From the NCBI GenBank assembly GCA_937915835.1, contig CALGHA010000152.1:1-63663 (forward strand): 63,663 nt of DNA, given 5' to 3'. The notes under the pieces are model-generated. The model worked only from the letters and a program-made list of their open reading frames with translations. It made no database searches and was not told the DNA's origin. This DNA is from an uncultured Fretibacterium sp. GTDB taxonomy: Bacteria > Synergistota > Synergistia > Synergistales > Aminobacteriaceae. Below, piece after piece: positions 26,216-35,585 of the stretch (position 1 is its first letter; each line of letters starts with the position of its first letter). A program made the translations under genes and the position numbers.

Positions 26216-27361
26216 TCAGCGCATAATCAACAGCGGCATCATGCTTTCGAGAAATTCGATTACGTATGATAGCGCAGCACCAATCGTGATATTATGAGAA
26301 GGCATCTTGCTCACTAGAATATAATCATCTTCTTCCGTGAATGGGGTGCTTTCTCGAATTTTGTCATAGAGAAATTTTATGTCCTCCTTCGTGAAAAATG
26401 GCGCTAAATGTCCGCCAAGAATAAATTTTGTGTCAATGACTAAATGAAGACTGGTGATTAATATTGCAAGATACTTCATGAATTTTCCCCAGCGTCTTGA
26501 CTCTTCAGGTTCCCCAGCACGGACTTTCCTGAAAAATTCATCGGGTTCTTTGTCCCCTACTAGAGCTTCCATTGAGCAAATTGTCTCGAAACATCCCCTT
26601 TTTCCACAGTAACATAATTTCCCGCCGGGCTCAGCTTCAATATGCTCAAATGTTGCACAATGTCGGTGAATACCGTTAATAATTTTCCGTCTTGAAATTA
26701 ATGCTCCCCCTAAATGAATGCTCATTGAGAGATACATTGCGTTCTGCAGTTCAGGCCATACCCATAATTCCGACAAAGCCGCAGCGTCTGGATCATGCAT
26801 AAATCGGCACGGATAATCAAGCCATCTTGAGAATACATCAATTTTCAGGCCCGTACATTTCAATATTTCGCCGTAAATTATAGTGTTGCCGTCCTCTGAA
26901 ACTAGAGCTTGAAGAGCAAAGCCAATTCCCAAAATTTTTTTGCACGCGTCCTTCAGCTCAAGCGATAATATGAATTTTTTCACTCTCTCGCTGATATACT
27001 TAAAGTATGATGTCTCATTCTTAAACTCAACTTCGACAACTTCTCGCTTAATCTTCTCAGCATATAAATTTATCGCTATAATCTTCACTACATGCTTCAT
27101 GATCTCAACTCCAATAGAGATTTTACAGTCCGCGTTCGCTGTCCAGACTACAGGCTTCCTTCCAGGTTGGTCAATCTCTAGTGTCCCTTTTTTCAGGATT
27201 AATCCCTCATTCTCAAGATCTGAAAGATTATACGCAACAGTTGGCCGGCTTATTCCTAGCGCAATAGAAATTTCCTGCTGTGATATTCCCTTAGTCCCCT
27301 GCTTGTAAATATATTCGTAAATCCTGTTCTTGTTGGTCCTCTTAATTTGTCCGGGAGTCAT
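26216..27361 (-). CDS. ROK-family transcriptional regulator (NagC/XylR type)
   Basis: A 381-residue protein with an N-terminal winged helix-turn-helix (ISQQEISIALGISRPTVAYN, then LSDLENEGL) and a C-terminal ROK sugar-sensing domain. The domain has the Cys-rich zinc motif CYCGKRGCFET and the GGA...R pattern of the ROK signature in LGGALISRRKIINGIHRH. It is divergent from the sugar ABC operon. The intergenic region holds repeated TTTACAAAATTATTTTA elements that are probable operators. The start at 27361 is chosen because GGAG precedes it at six bases; in-frame upstream starts lack an SD. It is probably the local repressor of the polyol genes, with an unknown inducer. Confidence 0.88.
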   Translation of the reverse strand: MTPGQIKRTNKNRIYEYIYKQGTKGISQQEISIALGISRPTVAYNLSDLENEGLILKKGTLEIDQPGRKPVVWTANADCKISIGVEIMKHVVKIIAINLYAEKIKREVVEVEFKNETSYFKYISERVKKFILSLELKDACKKILGIGFALQALVSEDGNTIIYGEILKCTGLKIDVFSRWLDYPCRFMHDPDAAALSELWVWPELQNAMYLSMSIHLGGALISRRKIINGIHRHCATFEHIEAEPGGKLCYCGKRGCFETICSMEALVGDKEPDEFFRKVRAGEPEESRRWGKFMKYLAILITSLHLVIDTKFILGGHLAPFFTKEDIKFLYDKIRESTPFTEEDDYILVSKMPSHNITIGAALSYVIEFLESMMPLLIMR

Positions 27362-27476
27362 AAGATGCTCCATTTCATAAAGAGTATTCCTCTCTGCATA
27401 TTTTTCACGCCTATATTTTAGACGAAATTCTAATTGACAAAACAAGGAATTTCATTTAATCTTTATGTAAACCAAT

Positions 27477-27519
27477 TTTACAAAATTATTTTACAAAATA
27501 GCTTTACAAAATTATTTTA
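27477..27519. promoter_or_regulatory. Repeated operator-like elements between the ROK regulator and the sugar ABC operon
   Basis: TTTACAAAATTATTTTA occurs at 27478-27494 and again at 27503-27519, with a partial copy (TTTTACAAAATA) between. The spacing is about 25 bases. Placed between a regulator and its likely targets, these fit ROK-family operator sites, which are typically A/T-rich. The rest of 27446-27616 shows no gene. Confidence 0.6.
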
Positions 27520-27616
27520 TCAGCGAACTTCATTTTAACTGTTTAACTCTCGGAATTCGCGTCTAGTTTTATATGGACGTGGAAATATATTATTCTCAAA
27601 AAGGAGAGATTGCAAC

Positions 27617-28645
27617 ATGAAAAAAGTAGTTGTCGCTTTGTTCTGCATGGTCATGATTATGATTATGCCCGTAATGCTTTATGCCGCCGAAACTAGCAAA
27701 ACTGAAGGCATAAACGTATCACCGGAATTTTATGCTCAAGCAGATTTGTCCGTTCTCAAGGGCAAGAAACTCGGCATAACAATTCAATCTCTGCAAAATA
27801 CTTACTGGGCCGGCGTAATGAAAGCCCTCGATGAAATCCTCACAGCTAACGGCGCAAAATTTACAATAGTCGGCTGTGAAGATAACTCCGCCCGTCAGAT
27901 TGGACAGATTGAAAATTTTGTTTCATCAATGTGCGATTTTATCATGATCCATCCGTCAGACGCTGCCGCAATTGAAGATGTTTGTGCTGAAGCTCGACGT
28001 GAAGGCGTGAAAATTATGTGCTGGGATGACCCGATGGAGAATACCGACGTGAACTGGATACTGAATAATATTGATCTGGGTAAAGCAATCGGACAACTCA
28101 CCGGAGAATTTATCAACGAGCATTATTCCCCAGAGAAGAAAGCGCAAGTTATGGTAATTGGTTATCCTCAGACGAAAGTATTGCTTGAACGTGAAGAAGG
28201 TATCAGGCGCGGAATGGAAGAAACTGCCGGAGGGAAATATGACATTATAGCTTCACAGGCCGGACTTGACGCGAATACAGCACAGACCGCAGTCGAGACA
28301 ATTTTACAGCGTTATCCTGACTTCCGAGTAGTAGTAGGAGTTTGTGCCGGAGCAATGATCGGAGCCGACGAAGCGTTACAAATTCATACAGGCGGCAAAA
28401 TTCCAGATGATATGGCCGTAATCACAACTGACGTAACCAAACAGCAGCTAGATCACATAGCAGATCCTTCATATCCTGCAAGAGGACTGATCGGGTTTGA
28501 AGGCTCAGATGAAGATACAGCGATGGCGGCCGCTAAAATGTTCGCGTTGACAATTCAGGGAAAAACCGGAGCTCATAACATTTTCAGAGGCTTCACGAGG
28601 ATTAACACGGACAACGTAGAAGTAATTAAAGCTGGAATGAAATAA
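27617..28645 (+). CDS. Periplasmic sugar-binding protein of an RbsB-like ABC importer
   Basis: A 342-residue protein with a signal peptide (residues 1 to about 23) but no lipobox Cys, consistent with a soluble periplasmic protein of a diderm cell. The mature protein has the type I periplasmic-binding-protein fold of the Peripla_BP_4 family: KLGITIQSLQNTYWAGVMK at the first strand, and FIMIHPSDAAAIEDVC, MCWDDPM and DEALQIHTGGKIPDDMAVI later. It would bind a monosaccharide or polyol and deliver it to the permease encoded downstream. SD AAGGAGAG precedes the ATG. A hairpin separates it from the ATPase gene and may set its higher expression. Confidence 0.92.
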   Translation: MKKVVVALFCMVMIMIMPVMLYAAETSKTEGINVSPEFYAQADLSVLKGKKLGITIQSLQNTYWAGVMKALDEILTANGAKFTIVGCEDNSARQIGQIENFVSSMCDFIMIHPSDAAAIEDVCAEARREGVKIMCWDDPMENTDVNWILNNIDLGKAIGQLTGEFINEHYSPEKKAQVMVIGYPQTKVLLEREEGIRRGMEETAGGKYDIIASQAGLDANTAQTAVETILQRYPDFRVVVGVCAGAMIGADEALQIHTGGKIPDDMAVITTDVTKQQLDHIADPSYPARGLIGFEGSDEDTAMAAAKMFALTIQGKTGAHNIFRGFTRINTDNVEVIKAGMK

Positions 28646-28659
28646 ATTTATCTCTCAAA

Positions 28660-28700
28660 AATTCGGGCTTCTGACGTAAAAATCGGGAGCCTGTTTTATT
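28660..28700 (+). terminator. Hairpin between the binding-protein and ATPase genes (partial attenuator)
   Basis: GGGCTTC and GGGAGCC pair around about 16 bases and are followed by TGTTTTATTT. Such hairpins often reduce expression of ABC components relative to the binding protein. Confidence 0.5.
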
Positions 28701-28715
28701 TCAAGGAGGCAATCA

Positions 28716-30248
28716 ATGAGTGAAGATTATGTGCTTGAACTCGAACATATCCGCAAAGAATATCCCGGAGTTATCGCGCTGAAAGATGTTACGCTTCAGT
28801 TGAGACGCGGAGAAATCTTAGGCTTAATCGGCGAAAACGGAGCAGGAAAATCTACGCTGATAAAGTGCTGTTCAGGAGCGGTTATTCCGACTTCAGGCAA
28901 AATTAAGATTAACGGCAAAGAATTTACACGCATGACACCACAATTAGCCGCTGAAAATGGGATTGCGATAATCTATCAGGAGTTCAACAACGTCGGGGAA
29001 TTATCAGCCGCTGAAAATATGTTCTTGGGCCGGCCAATTCGTAAAGGCATTGTGATTGACCGTAAAGCTATGGAAGAAGAAGCCGCAAAAGCCTTTGAGC
29101 AGTTACGCATAAAAATTAACCCGAAAGAGCTCGTGAAAAATTTATCCGTCGGTTATCAACAGATGGTAGAAATTGCGAAGGCCATTCAGCAGAACGCTCA
29201 AGTCTTAATCATGGACGAACCTAGCGCGCCGTTGACGACTAATGAAGTTGAGAGCATGTTCAAAGTTGTAGAGCTTCTGAAGAGTAAAGGTGTCTCGATA
29301 ATTTACATTTCACACAGGCTTGAAGAAATTTTTAGGCTCAGCGACCGCGTTGAAGTTATTCGAGACGGCGAATATGTCGATACTTTAATCACCGACAAAG
29401 ACCCCGCGACAATTCCGGATCAAGTGAATGATTTGATTAAATTAATGGTCGGACGAGAAATGACACAAAAATATCCTCCTCGTAAACCGTGTATTCGTGA
29501 TGAAGTTGTGCTTGAACTCGCTCATGTTTACGGCAATGGTGATCAAGATATTTCGTTCAAAGTTCATGCCGGAGAAGTCTTAGGGCTTGGCGGTTTGGTC
29601 GGAGCAGGAAGGACGGAAATTGCGCAAGTCATCTTCGGAGCTCGTCCAAAGGAAAGCGGGAAAATTATTTTCATGGGCAAAGAGATTAACCCGAAATCAC
29701 CGCGTGAAGCTATAAATTTGGGGATTGCTCTTTTACCCGAAGACAGAAAACGGCACGGAGCATTACTCACGAACTCAATCAAGAATAATATCTCAATGCC
29801 GATTTATGAGCGAATTTCTAAAGCCAGCGTAATAAACTCAAAAATTGAGCGCTCAACAGCTGAACAATACCGCGAGGATATACAGATAAAATGTCCGTCA
29901 ATTTATCAGCTAGTAAAGAATTTATCCGGCGGCAATCAACAGAAAGTTATTTTGTCGAAATGGCTTGCTGCTCAGTCAAAGTTAATAATCTTCGATGAAC
30001 CCACAAGAGGCATTGACGTAGGAGCAAAATTCGAGATTTACAAGCTCATTAACGATTTGGTCGAACAGGGCTGTGCAATTCTGATGATCTCTTCGGAAAT
30101 GGAGGAGTTAATCGGAATGTCAGACAGAATTATTGTGCTTGCTGAAAATAAAATGATGGGTGAGCTTCAGAAGGACGAGTTCAACTCAGATACGATAATG
30201 ACATACGCTTCGGGAATTGTCCCGGCCAATAAGAGGGAGGCAGTCTAA
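28716..30248 (+). CDS. RbsA-like sugar ABC transporter ATP-binding protein (two ABC domains)
   Basis: A 510-residue duplicated ATPase. Domain 1 has Walker A GENGAGKST, signature LSVGYQQMVEIAKAI and Walker B VLIMDEPSAPL. Domain 2 has a degenerate Walker A region GGLVGAGRTE, the signature LSGGNQQKVILSKWL and DEPTRGIDVGAK. This asymmetric arrangement is typical of the RbsA/MglA/XylG carbohydrate-uptake (CUT2) family. It energises the permease encoded four bases downstream. The ATG follows AAGGAGGC. Its substrate is set by the binding protein and cannot be read here. Confidence 0.95.
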   Translation: MSEDYVLELEHIRKEYPGVIALKDVTLQLRRGEILGLIGENGAGKSTLIKCCSGAVIPTSGKIKINGKEFTRMTPQLAAENGIAIIYQEFNNVGELSAAENMFLGRPIRKGIVIDRKAMEEEAAKAFEQLRIKINPKELVKNLSVGYQQMVEIAKAIQQNAQVLIMDEPSAPLTTNEVESMFKVVELLKSKGVSIIYISHRLEEIFRLSDRVEVIRDGEYVDTLITDKDPATIPDQVNDLIKLMVGREMTQKYPPRKPCIRDEVVLELAHVYGNGDQDISFKVHAGEVLGLGGLVGAGRTEIAQVIFGARPKESGKIIFMGKEINPKSPREAINLGIALLPEDRKRHGALLTNSIKNNISMPIYERISKASVINSKIERSTAEQYREDIQIKCPSIYQLVKNLSGGNQQKVILSKWLAAQSKLIIFDEPTRGIDVGAKFEIYKLINDLVEQGCAILMISSEMEELIGMSDRIIVLAENKMMGELQKDEFNSDTIMTYASGIVPANKREAV

Positions 30249-30251
30249 ACT

Positions 30252-31205
30252 ATGCATGAGAATAAATTTGCGGCCATTTTCAAGCAAAATGCTATATGGC
30301 TTGTATTCATACTTGAGATAATAATTTTCGCGGTTGCCAGTGAAGGAACGTTTACGACACAGCGCAACATTATCAACATTTCGCGTCAGGTATCGTATTA
30401 CGGAATTGCTTCAATCGGAATGACATTTGTAATTTTGATTGCTGGTATAGACTTATCAATCGGCTCAATAATTACTCTCGTCAATGTCGTATGCGCGTGG
30501 CTGATGGTTCGTGCGGGCGTGAACATGTGGATTGCTGTAATACTTTCACTTGTTATGGCTACTTTAATCGGCGTGTTGAATGGCTTTATGGTTGCGACGA
30601 TTGGAATTCCTGCGTTGATAGCAACGTTTGCTTCACAGACAGTTTTTGAGGGAATTGCGTATTTAATCTCAGGAGGTATGCCGATTGCAGGATTTTCGCC
30701 CTCGTTCGGAATGTTCGGACGCTGGTCAGTCGGGCTTGTTCCAGTGTGCGCAATAATCATGATAGTTTGCTTTGCTGTCGGAAGTTTTATCTTGAACAAG
30801 TCATATTTTGGGAGATATTTTTACGCGATTGGCGGCAATGAAGAGGCTTCGGAGTTATCAGGTATTCGAGTGAACAAGATGAAGTATTTGATTTACGCGC
30901 TTTCAGGTTTCTTTGCTGGATTGGCTGGAATAGTTTTGCTCTCACGTTCAATGTCAGCCCAGTCAACAATCGGTAAAGGCTTCGAGTTCGACGTAATCAC
31001 CTGCGTAGTTCTCGGTGGAGTTTCTGTAAATGGTGGAATTGGCCGGATGTCAGGAGTTGTTGCAGGCGTGTTGATAATCGGCTCACTCACAAACGGAATG
31101 ATCTTAATGGACGTCAGTGAATATACTCAAATGGTCGTGAAAGGTGTAGTTTTGGCTGTAGCTGTCGGAATTGACTGCATGTCGAAGAAGCGTAACGCTA
31201 ATTAA
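30252..31205 (+). CDS. RbsC-like sugar ABC transporter permease
   Basis: A 317-residue integral membrane protein with about nine or ten hydrophobic helices. Family blocks include YYGIASIGMTFVILIAGIDL with SIGSI following, the segment GVLNGFMVATIGIPALIATF, and GGNEEASELSGIRVNKMK in the cytoplasmic loop that contacts the ATPase. This is the BPD_transp_2 family that homodimerises for ribose, xylose, galactose and related sugars. It starts four bases after the ATPase gene stop. A hairpin at 31213-31245 follows, after which a small hypothetical gene begins. Confidence 0.94.
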   Translation: MHENKFAAIFKQNAIWLVFILEIIIFAVASEGTFTTQRNIINISRQVSYYGIASIGMTFVILIAGIDLSIGSIITLVNVVCAWLMVRAGVNMWIAVILSLVMATLIGVLNGFMVATIGIPALIATFASQTVFEGIAYLISGGMPIAGFSPSFGMFGRWSVGLVPVCAIIMIVCFAVGSFILNKSYFGRYFYAIGGNEEASELSGIRVNKMKYLIYALSGFFAGLAGIVLLSRSMSAQSTIGKGFEFDVITCVVLGGVSVNGGIGRMSGVVAGVLIIGSLTNGMILMDVSEYTQMVVKGVVLAVAVGIDCMSKKRNAN

Positions 31206-31212
31206 CAAAATT

Positions 31213-31245
31213 TATGCTCCTGCTAGAATTTATGCGGGAGCGTGA
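31213..31245 (+). terminator. Hairpin after the permease gene
   Basis: GCTCCTGC pairs perfectly with GCGGGAGC (one G-T) around TAGAATTTAT. The following T-run is weak, so readthrough into the next gene is likely. Confidence 0.45.
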
Positions 31246-31251
31246 TTATGA

Positions 31252-31815
31252 ATGTACGAACTAGATTTAAGGCTTAAAGATTATTACGACGAGTTAGACC
31301 CGAAGCGCAGGCTTGAGATACTTGATACTTTTGCTGAGGATGAGAGTGTGAAATTTCTTCGTGAGCTTTATTGTGAGAGATATTCTGACCATGAGAACAA
31401 GGGGCGTAAGAATGTGGATTGGTGGCTTTGGCGGTGTATATGTCTGCAAATTCTCTATGGACGTGGAAATTTTTTCAGGAAATTCCGGGATAAAGAGGTC
31501 AAATTAATTCTCGATGAGCTTTATGTTGACGACACTCACAAGAACTTTCTTTATCACGAGTACAGAAATCTTGCGCGGCGTTATCTTTCAACATGCAGGG
31601 GTGCGAATTACGCGAGCAGATTTATGGGATTTCGTCAGGCCAGTGATGAAGAAAAAGTATTGAAGGCTTGCGCAGATATCTGGCAGATGTCGAAGGGGAT
31701 AGCGAAGTTGACGGGCCTTGAAGAGAGAATGCAAGTATTTATTGAGGCGTTTTATGACGAGTTGATGAATTTTTCGCCGCTCTGTCATGCTGAATATGAA
31801 CGCTTGAACCAGTAA
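31252..31815 (+). CDS. Hypothetical protein, 187 residues, in polyol island
   Basis: I do not recognise a characterised family. The protein is soluble, helical and rich in charged and aromatic residues (DLRLKDYYDELDPKRRLEIL, WWLWRCICLQILYG, RRYLSTCRGANYASRFMG). No signal peptide or catalytic motif is evident. It sits between the sugar permease and the zinc alcohol dehydrogenase genes with short gaps, so it is probably part of the same operon and may help or regulate the pathway. The start, ATG at 31252, has only a modest SD (GGGAGCG). Confidence 0.65.
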   Translation: MYELDLRLKDYYDELDPKRRLEILDTFAEDESVKFLRELYCERYSDHENKGRKNVDWWLWRCICLQILYGRGNFFRKFRDKEVKLILDELYVDDTHKNFLYHEYRNLARRYLSTCRGANYASRFMGFRQASDEEKVLKACADIWQMSKGIAKLTGLEERMQVFIEAFYDELMNFSPLCHAEYERLNQ

Positions 31816-31832
31816 AAGGAGGAATTTTTGTT

Positions 31833-32885
31833 ATGCCAGAAATGATGACCCAAGAAGTTATGCAGGAGCCCAAGCATATAATTTATCGTGAAGTTTCAGT
31901 GCCGGAGCCTGGACCGGATCAAGTTCTTGTGAAGGTTAAGAAGATTGGAATTTGCGGCTCGGATATTCATGTTTATCATGGAACTCATCCGTATACGTCA
32001 TACCCGATTACACAAGGCCATGAGGTAAGCGCACAAGTTGTTAAAGCCGGAGATTACGTGAAGGATTTCAAGCCCGGTGATAGGGTTGTTCTTGAGCCTC
32101 AAGTTGTCTGCGGAAGATGTTACCCGTGTTTGCATGGCAAATATAATCTCTGTGAGAAGCTGAAAGTTTACGGTTTCCAGACGACGGGAACGGGGAGCGA
32201 ATATTTCGTAGCTGATGTCCGGAATGTTACGCCACTTCCTGATGAGCTGAGCTATTCTGATGGAGCGATGATTGAGCCTCTTGCTGTTACTGTTCATGCA
32301 GCTAAACAATTTCCTGGCGTTAAAGGCAGTAAAGCTGTAGTGCTTGGCTGTGGTCCGATTGGAATTTTGCTTATTCAGTCGTTAAAGGCACTTGGAGCCG
32401 CTCAGGTTCTAGCTACGGATATTTCCGACGGAAGACTTGAGCTTGCAAAGTCGCTTGGAGCAGATAAAGTTGTGAACACGATGAAGGAAGACTACGCAAA
32501 AGCTCTTGTTGAGTTCTACGGACCTGATAAAGCCGATGTAGTTTACGAATGTGCCGGAAGCGATATTACAATGGACCAGGCAATCCAGAATGCGCGCAAG
32601 GGAAGCACGATAATTCTTGTCGCAGTCTTCGGGAAAAAAGCCAACGTTGACCTTGCGAAACTCAATGACAGCGAACTTGACTTGAACACATCGATGATGT
32701 ATCGCCATGAAGATTTTGTTGACGCAATCCGCTTTGTTCAGGAAGGTAAAGTTCAGCTTAAGCCGTTACGTACAGCACATTTTGCGTTTAGAGATTGGCC
32801 GAAAGCTTATGAGTATATCGACAATAACCGTGAGACTACGATGAAAGTTATTGTTGATGTTGACCCTGACGAGAAAGACCAGTAA
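31833..32885 (+). CDS. Zinc-dependent medium-chain alcohol (polyol) dehydrogenase
   Basis: A 350-residue MDR enzyme resembling sorbitol/xylitol dehydrogenases. The catalytic zinc region is GICGSDIHVYHG with GHEVSAQV. The structural zinc loop has four Cys in VCGRCYPCLHGKYNLC. The nucleotide-binding fold has VLGCGPIGILLIQ. It probably oxidises an imported polyol to a ketose with NAD+. The ATG is preceded by AAAGGAGGAA and lies 17 bases after the hypothetical gene. A good terminator follows at 32898-32928. Together with the mannitol-dehydrogenase-family gene it suggests entry of a hexitol or pentitol. Confidence 0.9.
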   Translation: MPEMMTQEVMQEPKHIIYREVSVPEPGPDQVLVKVKKIGICGSDIHVYHGTHPYTSYPITQGHEVSAQVVKAGDYVKDFKPGDRVVLEPQVVCGRCYPCLHGKYNLCEKLKVYGFQTTGTGSEYFVADVRNVTPLPDELSYSDGAMIEPLAVTVHAAKQFPGVKGSKAVVLGCGPIGILLIQSLKALGAAQVLATDISDGRLELAKSLGADKVVNTMKEDYAKALVEFYGPDKADVVYECAGSDITMDQAIQNARKGSTIILVAVFGKKANVDLAKLNDSELDLNTSMMYRHEDFVDAIRFVQEGKVQLKPLRTAHFAFRDWPKAYEYIDNNRETTMKVIVDVDPDEKDQ

Positions 32886-32897
32886 GAAAAATTTTAC

Positions 32898-32928
32898 GCG
32901 GGGAGCTTGTCTCCCTGTTTTTTTTGCT
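32898..32928 (+). terminator. Terminator after the zinc alcohol dehydrogenase gene
   Basis: GGGGAG pairs with CTCCCT around CTTGT and is followed by a run of eight T. Confidence 0.85.
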
Positions 32929-32990
32929 CAAATTCTGATACACTCTCAACATCCCACACGACATTGCAAGATTAAACAGGAGGAATAATT

Positions 32991-34595
32991 ATGCGTCTGA
33001 CTTATGAAGGCCTCAAGGACAAAGCGAGCTGGAATAAAGCCGGAATAACGCTACCGAGTTACAACGTTGAAGAAGTTGCTGAACGAACCCGCAAAAATCC
33101 CTTATGGGTACACTTTGGGATTGGCAATATCTTTCGTATTTTCATCGGCGGAATTGCAGATAAGTTAATCACTTCCGGAGCAATTGACAGAGGAATTACC
33201 TGCATTGAAACTTTTGATTATGATGTTGTCGATAAGATTTACGCTCCGTTTGATAATTTAGCGCTCGCTGTAACTCTTCATGAGGACGGCCGAACTGATA
33301 AGCGCGTTTTAGGCTCATTATGTGAAGCTCTGAAGGCTCCGGCAGACTTTGCGAGGATGAAAGAAATTTTTGCGTCTGAAAGTTTAGAGCTAGTTTCGTT
33401 CACGATTACCGAGAAGGGATATGCTCTTCACGGTTCGGACGGGAAATATTTACGTTACGTTGAAGCCGACATGAACAACGGCCCTGAGAAATCGACGGGA
33501 GCAATGGCAATAGTTACGGCAATGTTATTCGAACGTTTCAAAGCTGGAGCTAAGCCCCTCGCGCTGGTTTCAATGGATAACGTCTCACAGAACGGGAAAA
33601 AGTTACGTGAAAGTGTTATCGAGACGGCTGAAAAATGGCAGGAGAAAAATTTTGTACCTGCTGAGTTCGTAGCTTATGTTAAAGATGAGAGCAAGATTGC
33701 TTTTGCCTGGACGATGATTGACAAGATTACGCCGAGACCGTCGGAAGATGTTGCGAAGATGCTCGGAGATTTAGGCGTTGATGACATGAGCATAGTTGTA
33801 ACGTCAAAGAAAACGTATATTGCTCCGTTTGTGAATGCTGAGGAGCCGCAATATCTTGTAATCGAGGACAGTTTTCCGAATGGACGTCCTGAGTTTGAGA
33901 AGGCAGAAGCCGGAGTATTCATGACAGACAGGAAGACGGTAAATCTTTCTGAGAGAATGAAAGTTACGGCATGCTTGAACCCAATTCATACGGCTTTATG
34001 CACTTATGACTGCATGCTAGGCTACACTTTATTTGCTGACGGAATGCATGACCCGGAACTTGCGAAATTGGCTCAGACTGTCGGTTACGTTGAAGGTTTG
34101 CCGGTTGTTGATGACCCGAAAATTTTATCGCCGAAGAAATTTCTTGATGAAGTTTTGAACGTGAGATTTCCTAATCCATATTTAGGCGACACGAGCGCAC
34201 GAATTGCTGTAGATATTTCGCAGATGGTCGGAATTCGCTTTGGTGAGACGATTAAAGCCTATGTTGCGCGCGACGGTTCAGCCGAAAAGTTAATTGGAAT
34301 TCCTTTAGCGATTGCTGGATGGTTGAGATACTTGCTTGCTCTTGACGATAACGGGAAAAAGTTTGAGCTTTCACCGGATCCGATGATTGGGGAATTGACG
34401 AGACAGCTTGAAGGTATTGAACTCGGCAAACCTGAGACAGTCGGCGACAAACTCCGGCCAATTCTCAGCAACAAGAATATTTTTGAAGTTAATCTCTATG
34501 ACGTAGGATTAGGCGGAAAAATTGAGACGATATTCAAAGAGGAAGTTGCGTGCTTAGGAGCAGTGAGAGCGACACTCAAGAAGTATCTAGCATAA
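32991..34595 (+). CDS. Mannitol dehydrogenase family protein (long-chain polyol dehydrogenase)
   Basis: A 534-residue protein of the polyol-specific long-chain dehydrogenase family (mannitol dehydrogenase, fructuronate and tagaturonate reductases). The N-terminal Rossmann region reads WVHFGIGNIFRIFIGGIADKL. The catalytic Lys/Asn region is seen as ERMKVTACLNPIHTALC. Substrate cannot be fixed: hexuronate or hexitol are both possible. It has its own SD (AGGAGGAA) and begins after a terminator, so it may be transcribed separately. It ends near a terminator at 34611-34645. Confidence 0.9.
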   Translation: MRLTYEGLKDKASWNKAGITLPSYNVEEVAERTRKNPLWVHFGIGNIFRIFIGGIADKLITSGAIDRGITCIETFDYDVVDKIYAPFDNLALAVTLHEDGRTDKRVLGSLCEALKAPADFARMKEIFASESLELVSFTITEKGYALHGSDGKYLRYVEADMNNGPEKSTGAMAIVTAMLFERFKAGAKPLALVSMDNVSQNGKKLRESVIETAEKWQEKNFVPAEFVAYVKDESKIAFAWTMIDKITPRPSEDVAKMLGDLGVDDMSIVVTSKKTYIAPFVNAEEPQYLVIEDSFPNGRPEFEKAEAGVFMTDRKTVNLSERMKVTACLNPIHTALCTYDCMLGYTLFADGMHDPELAKLAQTVGYVEGLPVVDDPKILSPKKFLDEVLNVRFPNPYLGDTSARIAVDISQMVGIRFGETIKAYVARDGSAEKLIGIPLAIAGWLRYLLALDDNGKKFELSPDPMIGELTRQLEGIELGKPETVGDKLRPILSNKNIFEVNLYDVGLGGKIETIFKEEVACLGAVRATLKKYLA

Positions 34596-34610
34596 GAACG
34601 TTTATGAATA

Positions 34611-34645
34611 TTTCCCTCTGTCGTTATGATGGGGGGATTTTTGTT
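34611..34645 (+). terminator. Terminator with a G6 stem before rfbA
   Basis: TTTCCCTC pairs with GGGGGGA around GTCGTTATGA and is followed by TTTTTG. The six-G run here is explained by the stem and is not a phase-variation tract. Confidence 0.65.
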
Positions 34646-34688
34646 GTATCATGAAATGCAAATTTCATACGGAGGAAAAATTTTCATC

Positions 34689-35585
34689 ATGAAAGGAATA
34701 GTCTTAGCAGGAGGAAGCGGGACACGTCTTTATCCTTTGACGCTTGTAACTTCCAAGCAATTATTGCCGGTTTATGACAAGCCTATGATTTATTATCCAG
34801 TCTCAATTTTAATGCAAGCAAAAATTCGTGACATCCTAATAATCTCAACTCCTGAAGACCTGCCGCGTTTTGAAAAGTTATTAGGTTCGGGCGAACAATG
34901 GGGCATAAATTTCTCGTATCAAGTTCAGCCATCACCTGATGGATTAGCTCAAGCGTTTATTCTCGGGAAAAATTTTATCGGCTCAGAATGTGTTGCAATG
35001 ATTTTAGGCGATAATATTTTCTCAGGTCAAGGGCTAGTGCGAAGGCTTAATGACGCTGTGAATAACGCTGAAACTGGAAGAGGAGCTACGATATTCGGCT
35101 ATTATGTTGAAGACCCTGAACGTTTCGGAATTGTTGAGTTTGACGAGAATAACCGTGCGATTTCTATTGAGGAGAAGCCGGAAAAGCCTAAAAGCAATTA
35201 TTGTGTAACGGGCTTATACTTTTATGATAATCGAGTTGTGAATTTTGCGGAGAACTTGAAGCCCTCAAAACGGGGCGAGCTAGAAATTACGGACTTGAAC
35301 AGAATTTATCTTGAGCATGGAGAGTTAAACGTTGAGTTATTAGGTCAGGGGTTTACGTGGCTAGACACTGGGACACACGAGAGCTTAGCCGACGCTACAA
35401 ACTTTGTGAAAACTCTTGAGACACATCAACACAGAAAAATAGCGTGTCTTGAGGAAATTGCTTATCTTAACGGCTGGATTTCGAGCGAACAAGTTATGAG
35501 AGTTTATGAACAGCTCCGTAAAAATCAATACGGTCAATACTTGAAGGACGTAATCGAGGGAAAATACATAGATGCAAAACGTTAA
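34689..35585 (+). CDS. rfbA: Glucose-1-phosphate thymidylyltransferase
   Basis: A 298-residue RmlA. The nucleotide-binding motif is LAGGSGTRLYPLT at the N-terminus. KQLLPVYDKPMIYYP and the metal-binding Asp in ILGDNIF follow. It makes dTDP-glucose from dTTP and glucose-1-phosphate, step one of dTDP-rhamnose synthesis. The start is ATG 34689, after ACGGAGGAA; in-frame extension to 34626 would lie within a terminator. It overlaps rfbD by 14 bases. The operon order is A-D-C-B. Confidence 0.96.
   Translation: MKGIVLAGGSGTRLYPLTLVTSKQLLPVYDKPMIYYPVSILMQAKIRDILIISTPEDLPRFEKLLGSGEQWGINFSYQVQPSPDGLAQAFILGKNFIGSECVAMILGDNIFSGQGLVRRLNDAVNNAETGRGATIFGYYVEDPERFGIVEFDENNRAISIEEKPEKPKSNYCVTGLYFYDNRVVNFAENLKPSKRGELEITDLNRIYLEHGELNVELLGQGFTWLDTGTHESLADATNFVKTLETHQHRKIACLEEIAYLNGWISSEQVMRVYEQLRKNQYGQYLKDVIEGKYIDAKR

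Noticed and set aside
34629..34634. G6 run before rfbA as a phase-variation tract
   Set aside because: It pairs with an upstream C/T run to form a terminator stem, is short and is not in a gene.
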